Positions 59,901-64,000 of a stretch of DNA of 64,000 nt are shown piece by piece (within the stretch, counting starts at the first letter, position 1; every line of letters starts with the position of its first letter). Under the pieces are notes generated by a model. That model worked only from the letters and a program-made list of their open reading frames with translations. It ran no database searches and was not told the DNA's origin. The DNA is taken from positions 322,938-386,937 of the forward strand of contig NZ_BAXR01000003.1 in NCBI RefSeq assembly GCF_001310635.1, written 5' to 3'. The stretch is from Bacillus sp. JCM 19034. Lineage in GTDB: Bacteria > Bacillota > Bacilli > Bacillales > Bacillaceae_D. Made by a program: the position numbers and the translations under genes.

Positions 59901-61225
59901 CGATCGGTACCGTTGCTGAAAAAACCGCCTATGGTTATGTGAAAGGGTACCAAAGTGATTATAATTTAATGATGCGAGGAGCAGAGATTGATCGGCTCGT
60001 TTCCGGTTGTACTGGCGTGAAGAGAACGACTGGACAACATCCAGGGGGAATTATCGTAGTTCCTGATTATATGGATATACACGATTTTTGCCCAATTCAA
60101 TATCCAGCAGATGATAAAAACGCTGAATGGAAGACGACGCATTTTGATTTCCATTCCATTCACGATAACCTATTAAAGCTTGATATACTTGGTCACGATG
60201 ATCCGACTGTTATTCGTATGTTGCAAGATTTAAGTGGGATTGACCCGAAAACCATACCGACCGATGATCCTGAAGTAATGAAAATTTTTAGTGGTCCCGA
60301 GGTACTAGGAGTTACTGAAGAACAAATAATGTGTAAGACAGGAACGTTAGGAATACCAGAGTTTGGGACAAGGTTTGTTAGACAAATGCTTGAAGAGACA
60401 AAACCGAGTACATTTTCTGAACTCGTTCAGATTTCAGGTTTATCTCATGGAACTGACGTATGGTTGAACAATGCAAATGAACTGATCTATGAAGGGATTT
60501 GTGAATTAAAAGATGTTATTGGTTGTCGTGATGACATTATGGTCTATTTAATTTATAAAGGATTGGAACCGTCTCTTGCTTTTAAAATCATGGAATTTGT
60601 TCGTAAAGGAAAAGGTCTCCAGCCTGAATGGATTGACGAGATGAAGAAACATGATGTACCTGATTGGTATATCGGCTCGTGTCAAAAGATTAAATATATG
60701 TTCCCGAAAGCACATGCTGCTGCCTACGTTTTAATGGCTGTTAGAATTGCTTATTTTAAAGTGCATCATCCGATACTTTATTATGCTTCTTACTTTACAG
60801 TTCGTGCGGATGACTTTGATTTAGATACAATGATTAAAGGTTCTAGTGCGATTAAAGCAAAAATTGAAGAAATAAATGCGAAAGGACTAGATGCAGCACC
60901 AAAGGAAAAGGCTGTGTTAACGGTACTAGAATTAGCACTTGAAATGTGTGAACGAGGCTTCTCGTTTCAAAAGGTTGATTTGTATCGCTCAAGTGCTACA
61001 GAATTCCAAGTAGAAGGTACAACGTTGCTACCTCCTTTTAACGCAATGTCTGGTGTAGGGACAAACGCAGCTCTTAATATTGAAAAAGCACGGGAAAATG
61101 GGGAATTCCTATCTAAGGAAGACTTGCAACAACGGGCTAAATTAACAAAAACAGTTCTTGAGCATTTAGATGATCACGGCTGCTTAAGTGGTTTACCAGA
61201 CTCCAATCAATTATCGTTATTTTAA
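56925..61225 (+). CDS. polC: DNA polymerase III alpha subunit, PolC type, frameshifted
   Basis: PolC is the main replicative polymerase of low-GC Gram-positives. Domains in order: N-terminal domain, OB fold ([20 protein letters not shown], about 235-320), PHP ([24 protein letters not shown]), the inserted 3'-5' exonuclease ([15 protein letters not shown]), the rest of PHP, and the polymerase core with the zinc finger [29 protein letters not shown] (catalytic Asp) and [13 protein letters not shown] is missing in the run 58454-58458. Adding it restores [19 protein letters not shown]. The corrected length is 1,433 residues (1,437 in B. subtilis). AAGGAGGGGG precedes the ATG. Confidence 0.96.
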
Positions 61226-61319
61226 TTGCTCACTCGTATATAAGCTTGATTATGTTAATGATTGCATTGGCTTTTAGAGTATGGTATTGTATTTATGGTA
61301 ATACTTAGAATACTTTCAC

Positions 61320-61352
61320 GCGAAAGAGTGGGGAAACCCACTCTTTCCTTTG
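61320..61352 (+). terminator. polC terminator
   Basis: GAAAGAGTGGG (61322-61332) and CCCACTCTTTC (61337-61347) form a perfect 11-bp stem with a 4-nt loop, followed by CTTTGTT. Confidence 0.8.
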
Positions 61353-61491
61353 TTCAAAGATAAGAATTAGATTCTATGTTTTTCTAATTGATAATTCTAA
61401 ATGATGAAATAACTGGTTATGACCTGTATGAAAGAATCATTTAAAGAGAAAATAAATAAAAAGTATTCTTGTTGAGCAAGGAGGGTTACTC

Positions 61492-61962
61492 ATGAGTACA
61501 AAAACAACTGAAATTACGACTGAATTAGTAACACCAATTCTTGAAGAATTGCAATTAGAATTAGTCGATGTTGAATTTAAAAAAGAAGGACCAAATTGGT
61601 ATCTTCGTGTCTTTATTGATTCTGATAAAGGTATTGATTTAGAAGATTGTAGCCAAGTTAGTGAACGCTTAAGTGAAAAATTAGATGAAACAGATCCCAT
61701 CGACCAGGCATATTTTTTAGAGGTATCTTCACCAGGTGCAGAGCGCCCATTGAAAAATGATAAAGACTTTACGAAGGCAATCGGGAAACATGTATTTGTG
61801 AAAACATATGAGCCAATAGAAGGGCAAAAAGAATTTGAAGGTCAATTACAATCGTTTGAGAATAGACAGCTAACAATAGAGTACAAAGTAAAAACTCGTA
61901 CAAAGTCGATCGACATTCCAATAGAAAAAGTGGCGAACGCTAGATTAGCGATTGTTTTATAA
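61492..61962 (+). CDS. rimP: Ribosome maturation factor RimP
   Basis: RimP is needed for 30S maturation. The 156-residue product has the family pattern [35 protein letters not shown], then [18 protein letters not shown], with a C-terminal SH3-like domain. GCAAGGAGGG precedes the ATG. It is the first gene of the nusA-infB operon. No promoter was recognised with confidence in the 140 bases after the polC terminator. Confidence 0.95.
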   Translation: MSTKTTEITTELVTPILEELQLELVDVEFKKEGPNWYLRVFIDSDKGIDLEDCSQVSERLSEKLDETDPIDQAYFLEVSSPGAERPLKNDKDFTKAIGKHVFVKTYEPIEGQKEFEGQLQSFENRQLTIEYKVKTRTKSIDIPIEKVANARLAIVL

Positions 61963-61994
61963 TTTTTATATTTTGAAAGGGGGAAATGAGTTCC

Positions 61995-63107
61995 ATGAAT
62001 AGTGAATTTATGGATGCATTAGTGACGTTAGAAAAAGAAAAAGGGATTAAAAAGGATGTCATAATCGAAGCGATCGAAGCAGCACTTATTTCAGGCTATA
62101 AACGAAATTTTAATCAAGTACAAAATGTCCGTGTTGATGTTAACAGAGAAAATGGGAGCATTCGTGTTTTTGCAAGAAAGACTGTCGTAGAAGAAGTATT
62201 TGACGCACGTCTAGAGATTTCTTTAGAAGAAGCTCAAAAGGTTAATCCAAACTACGAGGTTGATGATGTTGTAGAAATTGAAGTAACACCTAAGGACTTT
62301 GGTCGTATTGCTGCACAAACAGCAAAACAAGTTGTTACTCAACGTGTTCGTGAGGCTGAAAGAGGAATTATTTATGCTGATTTTATTGATCGTGAAGAAG
62401 ACATTATGACGGGGATCGTTCAAAGACAAGATCACCGCTTTATTTATGTCGATTTAGGGAAGGTTGAAGCACTTCTTCCATTAAATGAACAGATGCCGAA
62501 TGAAAAGTATCGTCATAATGATCGCATTAAGGCTTTTATTACGAAAGTGGAAAAGACTACAAAAGGACCACAAATTTTAATTTCACGAACTCATCCTGGC
62601 CTTTTAAAACGTTTATTTGAATTAGAAGTACCAGAAATTTATGATGGTACTGTTGAAATCAAATCTGTCTCTAGGGAGGCGGGCGATCGTTCGAAGATTG
62701 CTGTTCATGCTGATAATCCTGAAGTAGATCCGGTAGGCTCTTGTGTCGGCCCGAAAGGCCAACGTGTTCAAACGATTGTCAACGAGTTAAAAGGGGAGAA
62801 AATTGACATTGTACGTTGGTCAGATGATCCAGTAGAATATGTCGCTAACGCGTTAAGCCCATCTAAAGTGCTGAAGGTTAAGGTAAATGAGGAAGAGAAA
62901 ATGACTCAAGTGATTGTCCCTGACTACCAGCTGTCCTTAGCAATTGGAAAACGAGGACAAAATGCCCGTTTAGCAGCTAAATTGACTGGCTGGAAAGTGG
63001 ATATAAAAAGTGAATCCGACGCGAAAGAACTAGGTTTGTTTGATGATGAAGGCTTTGTAAAGGTAGTACAAGATGAAGATGTATATAGTACTGACCAACC
63101 ATTCTAA
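61995..63107 (+). CDS. nusA: Transcription termination/antitermination factor NusA
   Basis: NusA binds RNA polymerase and affects pausing, termination and antitermination. The 370-residue product has the N-terminal polymerase-binding domain (DALVTLEKEKGIKKDVIIEA), the S1 domain (IMTGIVQRQDHRFIYVDLGK) and two KH domains (GSCVGPKGQRVQTIVNELKG; LAIGKRGQNARLAAKLTGWK). It lacks the extra C-terminal repeats of E. coli NusA, as in other Bacilli. The ATG at 61995 aligns with the B. subtilis start; an ATG at 61986 lies very close to AAAGGGGG. Confidence 0.96.
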   Translation: MNSEFMDALVTLEKEKGIKKDVIIEAIEAALISGYKRNFNQVQNVRVDVNRENGSIRVFARKTVVEEVFDARLEISLEEAQKVNPNYEVDDVVEIEVTPKDFGRIAAQTAKQVVTQRVREAERGIIYADFIDREEDIMTGIVQRQDHRFIYVDLGKVEALLPLNEQMPNEKYRHNDRIKAFITKVEKTTKGPQILISRTHPGLLKRLFELEVPEIYDGTVEIKSVSREAGDRSKIAVHADNPEVDPVGSCVGPKGQRVQTIVNELKGEKIDIVRWSDDPVEYVANALSPSKVLKVKVNEEEKMTQVIVPDYQLSLAIGKRGQNARLAAKLTGWKVDIKSESDAKELGLFDDEGFVKVVQDEDVYSTDQPF

Positions 63108-63125
63108 TAGGGGAGATGGTGGAGT

Positions 63126-63397
63126 ATGAAGAAACGTAAAGTGCCACTTCGCAAGTGTGTTGTGACTAACGAAATGAAGCCAAAGCAAGAGCTCATTCGT
63201 ATTGTTCGTTCACCTGAAGGAGAGGTTTCCGTTGATCCGACTGGTAAAAAAATGGTCGTGGTGCTTATATAACAAATAGTGATGAATGTTTCGAGCTTGC
63301 TAAGAAAAAGGATGTTTTATCACGTCATTTACAAGTACAAGTTGATAATGAAGTGTACGACCAGTTAAAGCAGGCAAGTAAGAAAGGAAGAAAATAA
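63126..63397 (+). CDS. rnpM: RNase P modulator RnpM (YlxR), frameshifted
   Basis: YlxR is an RNA-binding protein that binds the RNase P RNA and lowers its activity in B. subtilis. The N-terminus is KRKVPLRKCVVTNEMKPKQE, with the conserved RKC motif, then LIRIVRSPEGEVSVDPTGKK. An A is missing in the seven-A run 63246-63252. Adding it restores KKNGRGAYITNSDECFELAK and the end at 63397, about 90 residues, the family size. GGTGGAG precedes the ATG. The stop overlaps the next gene. Confidence 0.9.
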
Positions 63398-63696
63398 TGG
63401 CGAAATGGCTTTCGCTTTTAGGATTAGCTGCAAGAGCACGTAAACTTGTAACGGGAGAAGAACTTGTTCTTACCGAAGTAAGAAAACAATCAGCCAAACT
63501 CGTTATAATTGCTGAGGATGGCTCTGACCAAACGATGAAAAAAGTGAAGAGTAAATGTGAATATTATAATATTCCTGTTCGAGTTGTTTCAAATCGCTAC
63601 GAATTAGGTCATTCTATCGGGAAAGCGGAAAGAGTAATAATAGCCGTGATGGATGGTGGTTTTGCGAAAAAGTTATTAGCTCAAATAGATGAATGA
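63397..63696 (+). CDS. rplGA: L7Ae-family K-turn RNA-binding protein (YlxQ)
   Basis: This 99-residue protein has the L7Ae/L30e fold that binds kink-turn RNA: LGLAARARKLVTGEELVLTE, AKLVIIAEDGSDQTMKKV, and SNRYELGHSIGKAERVIIAV. The exact cellular target is not known. It lies between rnpM and infB as in other Bacilli. The ATG overlaps the rnpM stop, with AAGAAAGGAAG upstream. Confidence 0.92.
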   Translation: MAKWLSLLGLAARARKLVTGEELVLTEVRKQSAKLVIIAEDGSDQTMKKVKSKCEYYNIPVRVVSNRYELGHSIGKAERVIIAVMDGGFAKKLLAQIDE

Positions 63697-63712
63697 TGTT
63701 GGAGGGAAGTAC

Positions 63713-64000
63713 ATGAAGAAAATGCGAATATATGAATATGCTAAAGAGAAGAATGTACCAAGTAAAGAAGTTATAACGAAATTAAAAGAAAAAGGGTTTG
63801 AAGTTTCAAATCATATGTCTGTGTTAGATGCTTCAATGATTGAGGCAATTGAGGGGAAAAACAATCGTAGTGAATCAGTGAACAATAATGCTGATCAAAA
63901 TACGAAGAAACAGGAAAAGCCAAATAAACCAGCACACCAAAGAAATACTAATCAAAACCAGCAGCAAAAAAAAGGGAATAAAAATAAGAAGAACCAAAAG
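63713..64000 (+). CDS. infB: Translation initiation factor IF-2, N-terminal part (cut by window end)
   Basis: The first 96 codons of infB are present. The N-terminal IF2_N domain reads MRIYEYAKEKNVPSKEVITK, LKEKGFEVSNHMSVLD. An Asn/Lys/Gln-rich low-complexity linker begins at about residue 50, as in Bacillus IF-2. The GTPase part lies beyond the window. GGAGGG precedes the ATG. Confidence 0.95.
   Translation, partial: MKKMRIYEYAKEKNVPSKEVITKLKEKGFEVSNHMSVLDASMIEAIEGKNNRSESVNNNADQNTKKQEKPNKPAHQRNTNQNQQQKKGNKNKKNQK

Overview
This window is a chromosomal segment of a low-GC Gram-positive bacterium of the Bacillaceae. From about 5.05 kb onward the gene order is the conserved Bacillus run rplS(end)-lepB-rbgA-rnhB-ylqG-ylqH-sucC-sucD-dprA-topA-trmFO-xerC-hslV-hslU-codY-[fla/che operon]-rpsB-tsf-pyrH-frr-uppS-cdsA-dxr-rasP-proS-polC-rimP-nusA-rnpM-rplGA-infB. 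All of these genes lie on the + strand. CodY, FliY, CheC, CheD, SwrD and a Gram-positive-type PolC support the placement. The genus cannot be read from the sequence with confidence.

Region 1 (1 to about 5,049) is accessory DNA. It holds the frameshifted 3' part of a LysM/peptidoglycan-binding protein and a minus-strand type VII secretion LXG cassette (two small helical partner proteins, an LXG polymorphic toxin, and a two-helix membrane protein that is probably its immunity factor). It also holds a YolD-like gene with a LexA (SOS) box, an excisionase-like HTH gene, and a divergent XRE repressor/orphan gene pair with three near-identical 18-bp operators. The region ends at a 27-codon 3' fragment of rplS (5050-5133) with its terminator. 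The rest of rplS and its usual upstream genes are absent. This looks like the distal end of an element integrated at the 3' end of rplS.

Region 2 (5,416-20,795) carries protein export (LepB), ribosome assembly (RbgA), RNase HII and a paralogous FliK-like/FlhB-C-like pair (YlqG/YlqH). It also carries succinyl-CoA synthetase, DprA, topoisomerase I, TrmFO, XerC, the HslVU protease and CodY. CodY has an in-frame stop that removes its last 22 residues.

Region 3 (21,178-47,448) is one roughly 26-kb fla/che operon: rod, MS ring, switch, export apparatus, hook, FlhF/FlhG, part of the chemotaxis set, SigD, a DUF342 protein and a SwrB-like protein. cheA and cheW, which normally sit between cheB and cheC, are missing.

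Region 4 (47,461-64,000) holds translation and cell-envelope genes: S2, EF-Ts, UMP kinase, RRF, UppS, CdsA, Dxr, RasP, ProRS, PolC and the nusA-infB operon, with infB cut by the window end.

The window contains 18 single-base indels that break otherwise well-conserved genes, among them pyrH, frr, proS (four), polC, flhG (two) and cheD (two). Seventeen are deletions, most in homopolymer runs. They are best read as sequencing errors, so these genes are annotated over their full corrected spans.
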